Source of the DNA: Glomus cerebriforme
Taxonomy: Eukaryota; Glomeromycota; Glomeromycetes; Glomerales; Glomeraceae
Assembly: GCA_003550305.1 (NCBI GenBank)
Contig: QKYT01000095.1
Coordinates: 1 to 44,868, forward strand
Direction of reading: 5' to 3'
Length of the DNA stretch: 44,868 nt
Numbering within the stretch: the first letter of the stretch is position 1; every line of letters begins with the position of its first letter. The notes below the pieces were generated by a model, which worked only from the letters and a program-made list of their open reading frames with translations, was not told where the DNA came from and ran no database searches. Both the position numbers and the translations under genes were made by a program. Of this stretch, positions 10,950 through 21,912 are shown piece by piece.

Positions 10950-11795
10950 AATGGTCGACCTTTATAGTGTCAAAAATAAATTTGAAAGTGCAGAATGACA
11001 ATTTACATCACTTAGAGAAACGTTAGAAGGAAAATTCAGGAACAAGAAGGCATTCTTAATAGCTTTTGGTGGTATACAGACAATATAAATCTTAGAAACC
11101 TTGAAAGACTTGTGGATAACTCAAAAGAGTTGATACAGCTCATGAGAAATCAAAATGAAGTAACCCAAAATATTTTTTCTTTAAATGAACCTACGTAAAT
11201 TTGTTACAAAATTTTCACACAGACAGCAAAATTTTATGTGAGGATATAAAGAATTTAGGTACACAAAGACATCAAAATTTTACATGAGGATATAAAGAAT
11301 TTACACAAAGACAACAAAATTTTACATGAGGAGATAAAGAATTTACAGGAAAGCAAGAAAAGCAAAGAAATCCTATGTTACAGGAACTGGGTGGGCAGAT
11401 TAATTGAAGAAGCAATTTATAAATTGGGATTGAAGAAGGATGTAAATGGTCAGATTGTAGATGGTCAGATTGCATGGAATGGAATATCCCATGCGTTTGG
11501 CATCAAGATAAGATACCAGATTTGAAAATATATATCGAACTTTTAACAAAGATTCTAGACAAAATGGACATAAACCTCAAAGAGTTTGAACTCCTATATG
11601 GAATTTAAATAGATTAGCAATAACGAATTCTACATAGGAAAGTTTCAATCCGAAGAAGAAGCATTAGAAGAATTAACGCAATTTTCATTTCCTAACAATT
11701 TGAAATGTTATAAAGATCCGTTAAAGAAAACTATTATCACTATGAAAACTTGGAGGGTGCATCATCATTCTGAAAAGAATATTGAATCAAATTAA
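10950..11795 (+). pseudogene. Decayed coiled-coil protein gene
   Basis: Remnant of a protein-coding gene with several stops and shifts. A frame from about 11263 to 11524 reads in part DIKILHEDIKNL, DNKILHEEIKNL, then RNWVGRLIEEAIYKLG and WNGISHAFGIKIRYQI before a stop. Further pieces continue to about 11790 (IGKFQSEEEALEELTQF, NNLKCYKDPLKKTII). The 14-residue unit DNKILHEEIKNLHK repeats as a heptad-like coiled coil, seen in DNA as a roughly 42-bp tandem repeat (11217-11347). A frame shift separates repeat copy 1 from copy 2. The parent family is not recognised. Confidence 0.6.
11217..11347 (+). repeat. Three-copy tandem repeat of about 42 bp
   Basis: Copies begin near 11217, 11261 and 11303 and share CAAAATTTTACATGAGGA and TATAAAGAATTTAC. 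Each copy corresponds to 14 codons of a coiled coil in the decayed gene around it. The first copy is offset by extra bases, so the reading frame breaks there. Confidence 0.7.
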
Positions 11796-12427
11796 ATGCA
11801 ATAAGCAATATGATGTACTATAATTTCATTGTAAATATTCTAACTAAATTAGCACTATCTTCTTACAATCTAGTATTATTTCTTCTTGCAATAAATTAAA
11901 AAAATACCTACTATGCAATTTGTTATTTATATATTTTATATATATTTTTAATTAATAAATAAATTTTACTGCTACCAATAAGCTTTCCAATAGTTATCAT
12001 GCAATTTTATTGATATTATGGAATGGGATCTGAACAAGATTTCTGAACTTTTCTTTACAATGATATCCCTGGAAATTTGTATCATGTTTTTTATTAATTC
12101 TAGTTGTCCTCTCAACAAAATACTAAAGCCAATATTAGAAGTATCTTCAGTGACATTTAAAATACTTTCAAATTGTTCAAATTTTGAAATTCTTCATCCT
12201 TATTTTTATGCTTGTTGTTGATATAAAAGTATTTTTTTGTTTCCAAAGTAAAGTACTCAGAATTTATAATTATAATAAAGAATCATCAGCAATTATATTA
12301 TATATTTATTATTAATAATAAAATTTTCATTTTTATTATTATTTTTATTATTTTTATTACTTTTATCTAATTTTACTTAAATCATATAATTATTACTTTT
12401 GGAAATTTAATGGATTTTGTAATTTAT
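11796..12427. other. Spacer with a possible coding relic
   Basis: AT-rich. Between about 12010 and 12210 both strands stay open. The minus-strand reading (FEQFESILNVTEDTSNIG, then LLRGQLELIKNMIQIS) looks more protein-like, with an amphipathic helix pattern, than the plus-strand frame at 12018-12221. It may be another broken exon. It cannot be assigned. Confidence 0.3.
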
Positions 12428-12816
12428 CGCCATGGTGATGTATCACCAATGTCACGTGATTCATAATTCCGGCCGGAATTAAATGATCTGTAATAAAATT
12501 GCCTTTTTAGAAATCTTGCATAACCCAAAATTTCAATTTTCAAGAGAAATAAAATTGCTTTTTTTTTTGATTGTGCAATGTTATCTAAGATTCAAATAAG
12601 GATATTTTGGCTATCATTATAAAATTTAGACAAAATTAAGCATGTGATGAATAATATGTGACAAATAGTATTTATCATACCGAAAAAATTTTAAGTTCCT
12701 AGAATAAATAGTAAAAATGGAAAACTATGATATGACACGAAGGGTGACAAATTATTATATAGTATACTGTAAGTCACGTGATATAATAGATCACGTGACA
12801 GGGTTGTGATACCAAT
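12428..12816 (+). mobile_element. MITE family copy A
   Basis: Shares a long diverged interior with the elements at 13950 and 16075: TAATTCCGGCCGGAATTAA, then TGATCTG, AGAGAAATAAAATTGC, AATAATATGTGACAAATAG, CCGAAAAAATTTTAAGT and GGAAAACTA, in the same order. Near both ends TGTCACGTGA appears in inverted orientation. Outer ends are eroded (CGCCATGGTGAT on the left, GGGTTGTGATACC on the right). There is no coding capacity. Confidence 0.7.
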
Positions 12817-13561
12817 CTTTCCCAGTATCTAGAGATTAGATAAATAAACAGAGTGCCAACTCAAAGATTACACAGGCTAATTTACCTGATTAATAATCGC
12901 CAGAACTGTCACTATATGTAAATTACTATGTGTTACTATTAAAATTGAATACTACCATATATTTAAAGTGACAGATCTGCCAATAATCAATATAATCTAT
13001 GAAAAAAAAATAGTGAAATGATAATGACGAAATGTAAAACTACACGAAAAAATTATTTTTTTTCAAAATATTCTGTCTACATTTTTTAAAATTTTGGATC
13101 ATCTATTTAAAATACCTCAAAAACATATAAAATTTTATTAAACACTTAAAAATAATACATAGTGAAAGAAAAAAAACCATTTTAAAACGTTTTACATAAA
13201 AATATTTAGTATATACTTATTGAAATCTCAAAAGAAAAGAAGAAATTATTTCACTTTTATTACCAAGTAATAAAAAACATATAAAACTAAGAACAAAGGA
13301 ACCAGTGGTTCAATTTGTATAAAAAAATTTTGCCTATATAGAGTTAGCATATATAATCTTAACTTTTTAGATCAGCTATTTTTCAGATATACGCGTTAAA
13401 AAAATTAAAAAAAAGTAAAATTTTCACACTGAAAATTCATTTGTGTAATTAATTTTATGTATAACAGTTTTGGTGATTTATTGATCAGCCTATGTAATCT
13501 TAAATTAGCACTCATTTATTTATCTAACCCCTAGCCAGTATTACTAGAAAATTATTTTATT
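12817..13561. other. Gene-free spacer between MITE copies
   Basis: AT-rich with no open frame. Near 13360-13395 a short match to the centre of the fold-back at 14327-14573 (TTTTAGATCAGCTA ... ATACGCG) suggests an old fragment of the same element. Confidence 0.4.
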
Positions 13562-13700
13562 CCCACGTGACCTTTAAAAACTTTGTCACTAGTATTACAC
13601 CCTCCCTGTTTTCCATTTTTATTATGTATTCCAGGGACTTGGATTTTTTTCGGTATGGAAAATTCTATTTGTCACATCTTATTTGTCACATACTTAAATT
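13562..13700 (-). mobile_element. MITE family copy B, truncated, reversed
   Basis: The reverse complement matches the 3' half of copies A and D: TGTGACAAATAG, CCGAAAAAAT, AAGTCCCTGGAATA, AAAATGGAAAAC and a terminal CACGTG. The 5' half is missing. It lies in inverted orientation just left of the Tc1-like element. Confidence 0.6.
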
Positions 13701-13949
13701 TCTTAATGCAAGCTGAGAATATATAATGCTAACTAAAATCACGTGAGATAAAATTTTTTCTGGTGATACTGAGGTAAATGGTGATGCCATGATGATAAAT
13801 TACTTTTTTCTTTATTAATTATCAAATTTTTTAAATAATATTTTATTTTTAATTTTTACAGTAGTTTTCAAAAGTAACTGACCAAAGATTATCAAATGCA
13901 AAATCACATGTTTATCAATTATGTGATATTATATTAGGCGATTTCTATT

Positions 13950-14310
13950 TATACACAGGGTGTCTGAACACAGAATCATAATTCCAGCTGGAATTAAATG
14001 ATCAGTAATGGAATTGCCTTTTTGGAAAATTAATGTAACCCAAATTTCGATTTTTGAGAGAAATAAAATTGCATTTTTGGATTGTATAACATAGGACAAT
14101 ATTCCAAAAAAGGATACTCCAGCTGACATTATGAAATTTGGCCAAAATTAGGGACGTGATGAATAAGATGTGATGAATAGGATTTCACATTTTAAAAAAA
14201 TTTGTCCCTAAAATAAATAGAAAAAATGAAAACAGAAGGTGTGACATGAGGATGATAAATTATCATATAGTAAAAAATCATATGACTCATGTTCAGATAC
14301 CCTGTGTAAA
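13950..14310 (+). mobile_element. MITE family copy C
   Basis: 361 bp with 21-bp terminal inverted repeats (left TATACACAGGG, then TGTCTGAACA; right TGTTCAGATA, then CCCTGTGTAAA). The interior matches copies A and D (TAATTCCAGCTGGAATTAA, GAGAGAAATAAAATTGC, and so on), but the termini are entirely different from those of copy D. No coding capacity; short frames inside it are chance. Confidence 0.75.
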
Positions 14311-14326
14311 CTTTAAAATTTCTATT

Positions 14327-14573
14327 ATATTATTGTGGTTTGCAAAAATCTATAATTGTAAAAATAATCATGTGTTAAAAATAATCATGATTATTTTGAT
14401 TATTTTGATTACTGACTTTTTGGATCATCAGCTAACTTAATTTATACGCGTAATATTAAACATATAAATAACTTAAAAAGTCAGTAACACAAAATAATCA
14501 AAATAATTATGATTATTTTTAACACATGATTATTTTTACAATTACAGATTTTTGCAAACTGCAATAATACAAT
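14327..14573. repeat. Long inverted repeat (fold-back MITE)
   Basis: Arms of about 95 bp (14327-14420 and 14475-14573) are nearly perfect inverted copies: TTATTGTGGTTTGCAAAAAT ... AATAATCATGTGTTAAAAAT ... ACTGACTTTT on the left and its complement on the right. The spacer is about 54 bp and includes ATACGCG. The outer ends sit in TA-rich sequence consistent with a TA target. The low divergence between arms suggests recent insertion, or conversion between arms. Confidence 0.75.
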
Positions 14574-14779
14574 ATTTATTTTTTATAAAGATTATTATAA
14601 TATATCAATTTTAATAATATGTAATAAACTAGTTTTATTTTAATTATACAATGTTTATTAAAATCGTATTTAGTTATTTTTATCATATTTAATTATATAA
14701 TAAAATTTAATTTTTTTAAAAAAAAAATTTAAAAAAAAATACTAAAAAATTTAATAAAAATATTTTTACCAATATATAT

Positions 14780-15800
14780 AATCACCCTTTGCAATTATAA
14801 CATCCTATATCCTTTAAGGTATTAACTCTATTAATTTAGTACATGTTTCTAATACGTTTCATTCCAAATTTGAGAAATATGCTTTCATAATACATCTTTT
14901 TCTCTAATAGTAACATTTAATGTCCTAAATCAACAGTCAATATCATTTTAGAAATATTCAATTAGATTCAAATCTGGCAACTATACTGGCCATAATAAAA
15001 CTAAAACTTCAATATAATTGTCCTTAAACTACTTTTTAATTAGTATAACAGTATGTTTCAGATTGTTATTCTGTTGAAAGATAATGTCTAAAATACTTAA
15101 CTCATAGTACTGCAGAATCTCCATAAAGTTTTCACTTAATATTTTGCGATAAAGTTCAGCATCAAGCCTTCTATTAATTTTATATAAGAAACCTACATTA
15201 CAAGAGGTAAAGCAACCTCATACAAAAACTCTACCCTTCCAAACTTCATTATGGATTTAACATAAGCGTCTCTAAACAGTTCTCCTTACCTCTTCCAACA
15301 ATATTGGCATCTGTCTGAACTGAATATTTAGAATTTAGATTTGTCAGACTAAACTACCTTACTCTAATCATTTATTATCCAATCTTTAAATCTCTTAATG
15401 AATTTAAGGTGACTTTCATGATATTTTTTAAATAAAAATGGCTTTTTGCATTTTACTCTAGCTGTTAAATCATTTCTTTTCAATACTTTACATATAGTGT
15501 TAGAGCAGACATCAATTTTATCATAAATTTGTAAGTTTTTTTTAATTGAATGGCATTAGAACACTTATTCGTCATCAAATGTCTTATAATAATATGTTCA
15601 TTACGCTCATTTAGCTTGCATAGTCAACCTGAACATTGTTTATTATTTTCAACTTTACTAGTTTTCTCATATTTCTTTTTAAGATTTAGAATTGTTATAT
15701 GACTTTGATAACCAATTTAATTACAATCTCCCTTAAGGCAAATTCTTTTTCAATCATCATAACTGCTTGTAATTTTCATTCTATATAAGTTTGACCTTTA
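14780..15800 (-). pseudogene. Dead Tc1/mariner transposase
   Basis: Reading the minus strand from about 15795 gives a broken Tc1-type transposase: an N-terminal helix-turn-helix-like part (MIEKEFALREIVIKLGYQS near 15760), then the three catalytic blocks. Block 1 is SDKSKF near 15335-15356, block 2 is FQQNNNLKHT at 15047-15079, and block 3 is LPDLNLIEYF at 14951-14990. In the family these read FSDESKF, FQQDNDPKHT and SPDLNPIENLW. The second catalytic Asp has become Asn, and many stops and shifts interrupt the frame. It cannot make an active enzyme. Confidence 0.75.
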
Positions 15801-16074
15801 AATATAAGTGGAAAAAAAGTTATAATTTTGAAATTAGGTAAATATATAAGTATTTTTTATTAGTATACTTATTATTATTATTAAAAAAAAAATAATTTTT
15901 TTCTAATTTAATTTTTTTTTCATAAAAGTGACAAAAGTAACTGATTATGATTCCTATATAAATGATGATGTAGAATTAATTTTTATTACACAAGTAAAAG
16001 GTAATTTATACTATTTTAAAGATCTACTTTATATTTATATTTATGTTGATATTAAATTAAGGGCGTTACTATGT

Positions 16075-16436
16075 GGCGACCCGTCGCCATGGCGACCCCT
16101 ATAATTCCGGCCAAAATTAAGTGATCGGCAAAAAATTATCCTTTTTTGGAATTTCGTGTAACGCAAAACTTCGATTTTTGAGAGAAATAAAATTGCCTTT
16201 TTTGGGGCGTGTAACGTTACATTGATTCCAAATAAGGAAATTCCGGCCGGCGTTATAAAATTTGCTAAAATTAGTTGTGTGACGAATAACATGTGACAAA
16301 TAGCCTTTTTCATGCCGAAAAAATTTTAAGTCCCTAGAATAAATAGTAAAAATGGAAAACTAGGGATGTGACACGGAGGTGACAAATTATTTGTATATGA
16401 AGTCACGTGACAGGGTTGCTATGGCGACGGGTCGCC
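16075..16436 (+). mobile_element. MITE family copy D with GC-rich termini
   Basis: 362 bp. The terminal inverted repeats are 22 bp with a few mismatches: GGCGACCCGTCGCCATGGCG on the left and the complement of CTATGGCGACGGGTCGCC on the right. The interior is the same family as copies A and C. TCACGTGA lies next to the right terminus. The GC-rich ends stand out against flanks of mostly A and T. Two minus-strand frames inside it are not genes. Confidence 0.8.
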
Positions 16437-16536
16437 AATTCCTTTTTTCCTTAAATTAAATATGTTTGTTTTGATCAGCAAATACGTGATTATTTAAAAA
16501 ATTTTGGTCAATTACTTTTGTAAGTCACTGTATATT

Positions 16537-17750
16537 AGAAAATTTGGATTTAATATACTTCCAAAAATTATATTATATAAATAATTTAAATATTAAGAAA
16601 TTTTACTTTCTTTAATTAAACTTTTTTGATTATATAATATAAATTTTATTGGATTTTAAATAATCAAAAAGTAATTAATAATATTTTTAGTATTAATTTT
16701 TAACAAATATTTAAGAAGTATTATTATCATCATATATATGAATTATAGTACCTTTTTACATATAATATTTCTTTCTTAAAAAAGATCTATTTATTTTTCT
16801 TATTATAATACAAATTTTTAAATACATATTATTATTTATATATAATAAAAATTCAAGTTATAGAAGAGTACTATGATCTACAATATACAATAATTTTTAT
16901 TATTTTGCATCTATTAATTTGAATAATTTATTATAATAATCTTTTATATCTTTTATAACTAATTTATTTATTTGTCAATAGCTATAGGTAATACATTCGT
17001 TTTTATAAGTAAAAGTTGTTACTTTTCAAATATAAAAAATATTGCATTTCTAATACTACTTATGATATTTGTTAAAAAAAGATAAATAAATAATGTAAAA
17101 CTTCTAATTCTATTAATCTTACACTTTTGTAAAAATATTTTTATTTAGATTAAGTAAAAAAATTTTCTAATAAATTATATTCAATACTTATAATTAAATG
17201 TATAATAATACTAGACATCCTCCAACCCCTGGGGGCCAACAAATGGTGTAACTATATAGGGGTATGCTTATATACAATTTGTATAATCATATGAATTTAA
17301 TATAATTTTTTAGTAAATGATTGTTCTGATTTCAGTTTCTTTTTACTCTCATAAAGAGATCTATTTTCCTGAGAACAATTCTTTACCACCAATATTCTGA
17401 CCTAATATGGGCGATTTATTTATTCCATTACTAGGAATTTTTGATTTTATATTTAAATACTATTGGCATTAATCTTCTAGTATTATTAATTTATTACCTT
17501 ATCAATAAAGCAATTCTTCATCATGTTAAGAATATTTAGAGTGAATCCACGTTCTTATCAGATGTGCATTTTTACTAAATAGTGAAAATATGACGTTATT
17601 GTGCACTTATGGGCTAATTTCAAAAAACACGAAACTTTTGCCGGTCAAATGATCAACATATTATGAAATGTCAGATCGACGCAATGGTCCTTTTTTTTTT
17701 ATTTATTTATTTTTTTTTATCTCGAATTAAAGAAAAAAATAAAATAAAAA
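16537..17750. other. Gene-free spacer upstream of sds22
   Basis: Very AT-rich, no gene seen. A small GC patch at about 17210-17270 (ACATCCTCCAACCCCTGGGG) is unexplained. The last 80 bases carry T-rich and A-rich tracts just before the sds22 ATG and are probably its promoter and leader. Confidence 0.5.
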
Positions 17751-19452
17751 ATGTCAGAAAATATCCAACCCGAAGCTCTTATTTCTGATCATAGTGAAGT
17801 AGAGAGTGACCATGTTAGCGAAACCAAGGAGGATAATGAGGAAGAAGGTGATAAATTATAAAATTTTTGTATTCTTCCATTCAGTTATCAAGTTATTAAC
17901 GATAAATATTTATTAATGAAGTTGATATTCTCGGAGATTATGAAGAAGATACTGAAGTAATATTGAGTTATAATTTTTTTAATTTATCATATTCGATTTT
18001 TTTTCACCATGGATTCATATTAATTCCTCATTAATTTTAGGAAATAGAATTGTTAAATTTACGTTTGACTGATATTCCAAGTCTGAGACTTGAAAGGTTT
18101 CCAAAATTACGGGTAATTTTCGTTGTTAAAATAATTTTATTAATTTAAATGATATAAATTTAATTTTATTTTCTACTTTTAAAGAGTATATGTTTTCGAC
18201 AAAATCTTATTACTAAAATTGAAGGTCTTGGAAATTTAAAGAATCTTAAAGAACTTGATCTTTATGATAATCGAATATCATATATTGAAGACTTAGATAA
18301 TTTAACCGAATTAGAGTTAGCATTTAATTTAACATATGATTTTTTTGCATATTCTATTTAATATCTAATTTTCATTATGACTCCCGATGATTAATAAATA
18401 GATCATTGGACTTGTCTTTTAATAAAATTCGAACTGTTGAAAATATAGGACATTTAACTAAATTAAACGATCTTTATTTTGTCCAAAACCGAATATCAAA
18501 GATTCAAAATTTGGATACTCTGATAAATATAACTAATTTGGAATTTGGCGCAAACAAAATTAGAGTATGTATGTTAATTTTATTTTAAATAGTGATTTAT
18601 TTTTATAATGTTAACGTTAAATTTTTAGAATTAATTTTTTTTAATAGGTAATTGAAAATTTAGATAAACTTGTGAATTTGGAACAATTGTGGCTCGGAAA
18701 GAATAAAATTGCTGAATTTCAGGTATGAGTCTTTTTTTTTTGTAATTTATTTTATCATTTCATAAGGTTCAAAATCAATAAGATTATCTTTTGTAGAATT
18801 TGGAAAACTTAAGGAATCTTAAAATTCTTAGTATACAAAGTAACCGATTGACCAAAATCAAAGGACTAGATTGTTTAATTAATTTGGAAGAAATTTATAT
18901 GAGTCATAATGGTATCAAAAAACTTGAAGGATTTGAAAACAACGTTCGTGCTTTATATTGCATAATTAGTTTTTTTTTTAACGAAAAATTTTATTAAATT
19001 TAGTTAACATTACTTTATATCTTTTAGTTAAAATTAAGAGTTATCGATATCAGCAATAATCTTATAACAAAAATAGAGAATATTTCTCATCTGACAGAAT
19101 TAGAAGAATTTTGGGTAAGAGTTTATTTTCAGTCTATTAGGAACGAATATTTATTAGACTTTAATTTAATATTTTTTTTTAGGCCAATAATAATCAACTG
19201 TTGGATTTTGAAGAATTATCAGTAGAAATGGGACATCTTAAAAAATTAAATACAGTTTATCTAGAAGGAAACCCAATGCAAACAGAAAACCAAGCAACGT
19301 ATAGATTTAAAATCAAAACTATTTTACCTCAATTAATTCAAATAGATGCTACGTATGTTTTTTAATATTACTCAGCTTTGTTTTATTAAATATATATTTA
19401 TATTTTTTTTAACATAAACGTTTTTTGTAAATACAGGTTCGTACGATTATAA
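17751..19452 (+). CDS. sds22: Protein phosphatase 1 regulatory subunit Sds22
   Basis: Leucine-rich-repeat regulator that binds the PP1 catalytic subunit (PPP1R7 in animals), needed for mitotic PP1 function in yeasts. Exons: 17751-17847, 17922-17956, 18041-18112, 18185-18315, 18402-18564, 18648-18722, 18797-18943, 19028-19114, 19183-19352, 19437-19452. They join in frame to give 330 aa. After an acidic N-terminus of about 40 residues come roughly eleven 22-residue SDS22-type repeats, for example LYDNRISYIEDLDNLTELES, LSFNKIRTVENIG, LQSNRLTKIKG-like and MSHNGIKKLEGFENN. The C-terminal cap ends ...LPQLIQIDATFVRL, the family signature. The last exon encodes only FVRL and the stop. Its stop is 112 bp from the stop of the opposing PPR gene. 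Confidence 0.95.
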
Positions 19453-19564
19453 AATGTATAATTTAGTATTATTATTTGAGTTTTGGAAATTTAGTTTTGT
19501 ATTATTTGTTGTAAATTTATTATAAATTACATAAAATTTTATTAATAAATATTTAAATTTAAAT

Positions 19565-21912
19565 TTAAATTCTGTTAAATTTAATTTTATTATATTTATT
19601 TCTAAATTTTTTTCTTTTCGATTTTTTCCAACCTTTTATTAGATTAAGATATATATAATCATCTGGTATAATATTTTGAGATTCCATCATTTCTAAAAAT
19701 TGAACAGATTTTTGAACATGACCTAACATACAACAACCTTTGATAACACAAGAATATAAAACGTAATCTGGTTTAACATTAAATTTTAACATCTCTTGAA
19801 AAACTTTTAAAGCTCTAGTTAAATCTCTATATTTAAATAAATAACAATTAATAAAATAACGAAAAGTTTTAACATTTGGTTCATCATCAGAATTTTGAAA
19901 AGGGATAGAATTTAATATAGATAATACGAAACTCTGAAATAATCTATCAACAGTTTCAATATCTTTTGAAATCCATAATTTAGTACCCCAATAATGTGCT
20001 TCTTTTTGTGATTTAGGAGGTTGTGTAATTAAAGCTTTTTGTTCTATATCAGAAGATGATGTAAGTTTTTGTATAGCTCTTAAAGTGGCACTAACAGGTT
20101 GAATGTTTTTACTAATCATCTCATTATAAACTTCTTTAGCTTTATCAATATTATATACTTGAACCCAAGCTTTAATTAAACTTGTATAAGTATAAATATT
20201 AGGTTCAATAGAATCTTTTTTCAATTTTTCAAAATATTCTACAGCTTTATCTACTTGACCATTTAAAGCGAAACCATCAATTAATATACTATAAGTAACA
20301 ACTGAAGGTTTAATTTCACGTCGTTCCATTTCTTCAAATAATTCAATAGCCAAAGACATATCATGATATTTTTGAGAAAAAAAAGAAATAAATGTAGTAA
20401 AAAGATAAGTATCAGGAGGAAACCTAAATTTATAATTATCAAAATTGTTTAAACAATCCTTATATAAATCATAAGCTGAATTTTTATCTCTTGTTTGTTG
20501 TAATAACATTTTTAAATAAAGTGTTAAACTTTTAATATCAAAAACGTTAAATGTAGTTATTGACGAAAAAACTTTTTCAGCATTTTCTAAATCTTTGTTT
20601 CTAATATGAACCTTAATTAAAAGCATAGCATAATTTCTATTTTGTTCTATTCCAAAATCTTGAGCAATTTTATTAATTTGTAAAGCTTTAACAATATCTC
20701 CTGAATTAAGATATCCTTTTAATAAAGTTGAAAATGTTACAATATCCGGTTTAATTCCTGATTCAATTATTTCATTAAAGAATTTGATAGCAGTTTCCAT
20801 ATCTAACTTAATAACTGAATTATGTATAATTACATTATAAGTTGTAATATTTGGTTTAATATTATAATGTTTCATTATTTGAAATAATTGTTCACATTTT
20901 CCAATATCTAATAATCTCAAATAATGATTAATTAAAGATGTAAAAATTTCAATAGATGGTAAAATTTTTTCTTGAATCATCAAATTAAAATATTCTTCTG
21001 CTTCAATCATCATATCCATTCTAGCAAATCCATCAATTAAAAAAAGATAACAAACATCATCAGGTTTAATTCCCATCTTTTCTTTCATTTCTTTAAAATA
21101 TATTATAGCTTCATCTACATTAAGAGTTGAACATTCCATTTCAATCATCTTTGTATATAATTTAAGATATTCTAATTGATGAATATCTTTTTTTATAATT
21201 GTATTAAAAAGATTTCTAATTAAGACTAAATTATTATTAAAATCATGATCATTAAATTGTTCAAATAATTTATGAATTATTAAAGATTCTGGTATATAAT
21301 TATCATCATTTAATAATTTTTGCATTATGATTATTGCTTTTTTCTTTTGTTCATATTTTAATAATTCTAAAATTATTAAATGTTTTGTTTCAAATGTTAA
21401 TAAATTATTATCATCACCGACTTGATCATAAATCCATAAAATAGATTTCATTTCATTATCAATACCTGAACCTATCAATTCGTTTATTAAAATATTTGTA
21501 AACTCAGAAAACTTTTCTAAATTACTTAACTCATCTCTTTTTGACTCAATCAATTGTTTAAATGTTTTAAAAGCTAATTCAATTTTTTTTTTATCAACAG
21601 AATTTTTTTTTATAATTATCGATGGTGTAATTGATGTTAACGGTGTAATTGTTGTCATTGTTGATGGTATCAAAGTTGTTGTCGTCGTCGTCGTCGTCGT
21701 CGTCGTTGATATAAAAGATGACGATGTAAAATATCTTTTATTCCTATTAAGATAATAATTTTCATTATTCAAGTCAAAAAAAAAAAGGTTTTTTGTTTAT
21801 TACATAAAAAACATTTGATTTTTTTTCTTTGAATAAATTTTGTAGTATTATTTATCACATATTTATTCATTATTGATGATACAATTGATGTTGGTAATCT
21901 TGTTATAGTCAT
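19565..21912 (-). CDS. Pentatricopeptide-repeat (PPR) protein, probably mitochondrial
   Basis: A large PPR protein of about 780 aa; PPR proteins bind organellar RNA. The uninterrupted frame runs 19565-21772 but has no ATG near its start (it begins at a TTG). An ATG at 21912 opens MTITRLPTSIVSSIMNKY, a good mitochondrial presequence. It runs to an A11 tract (21776-21786, plus strand), where the frame is off by one base. An intron might also explain this, but I found no in-phase borders. Residues after a Thr-rich stretch (GTC repeats near 21676-21705) include about a dozen 35-residue PPR units, such as IKPNITTYNVIIHNSVIKL, IKPDIVTFSTLLKGYLNSG, IKPSVVTYSILIDGFALNG and VKPDYVLYSCVIKGCCMLG. No editing (DYW) domain is seen. 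Confidence 0.85.
21676..21705. repeat. GTC/GTT triplet run coding poly-Thr
   Basis: Trinucleotide repeat inside the PPR gene; on the coding strand it is ACG/ACA and encodes eleven consecutive threonines between the presequence and the first PPR unit. Confidence 0.8.

Larger units (their letters stand above)
13859..16530 (-). mobile_element. Tc1/mariner-like element with nested insertions
   Basis: The left end (13859: CAGTAGTTTTCAAAAGTAAC, then TGACCAAA) and the right end (reverse complement from 16530: CAGTGACTTACAAAAGTAAT, then TGACCAAA) are inverted repeats. They are flanked by TA at 13857-13858 and 16531-16532, as expected for Tc1/mariner. Inside are a decayed transposase on the minus strand, MITE copy C, a long fold-back and MITE copy D. 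A third terminus-like match in plus orientation at about 15926-15948 means the composite may be two elements side by side: one with the transposase and a short one (15926-16530) holding copy D. Confidence 0.65.

Noticed and set aside
11217..11347. CRISPR-like array from regular repeats
   Set aside because: The repeats are contiguous, without unique spacers, and read as a coiled-coil code in a eukaryotic gene remnant.
13929..14129. Minus-strand ORF of 66 codons
   Set aside because: Lies within MITE copy C; chance frame in a noncoding element.
16041..16313. Two minus-strand ORFs
   Set aside because: They lie almost entirely inside MITE copy D and are not kept open in copies A and C with the same protein.
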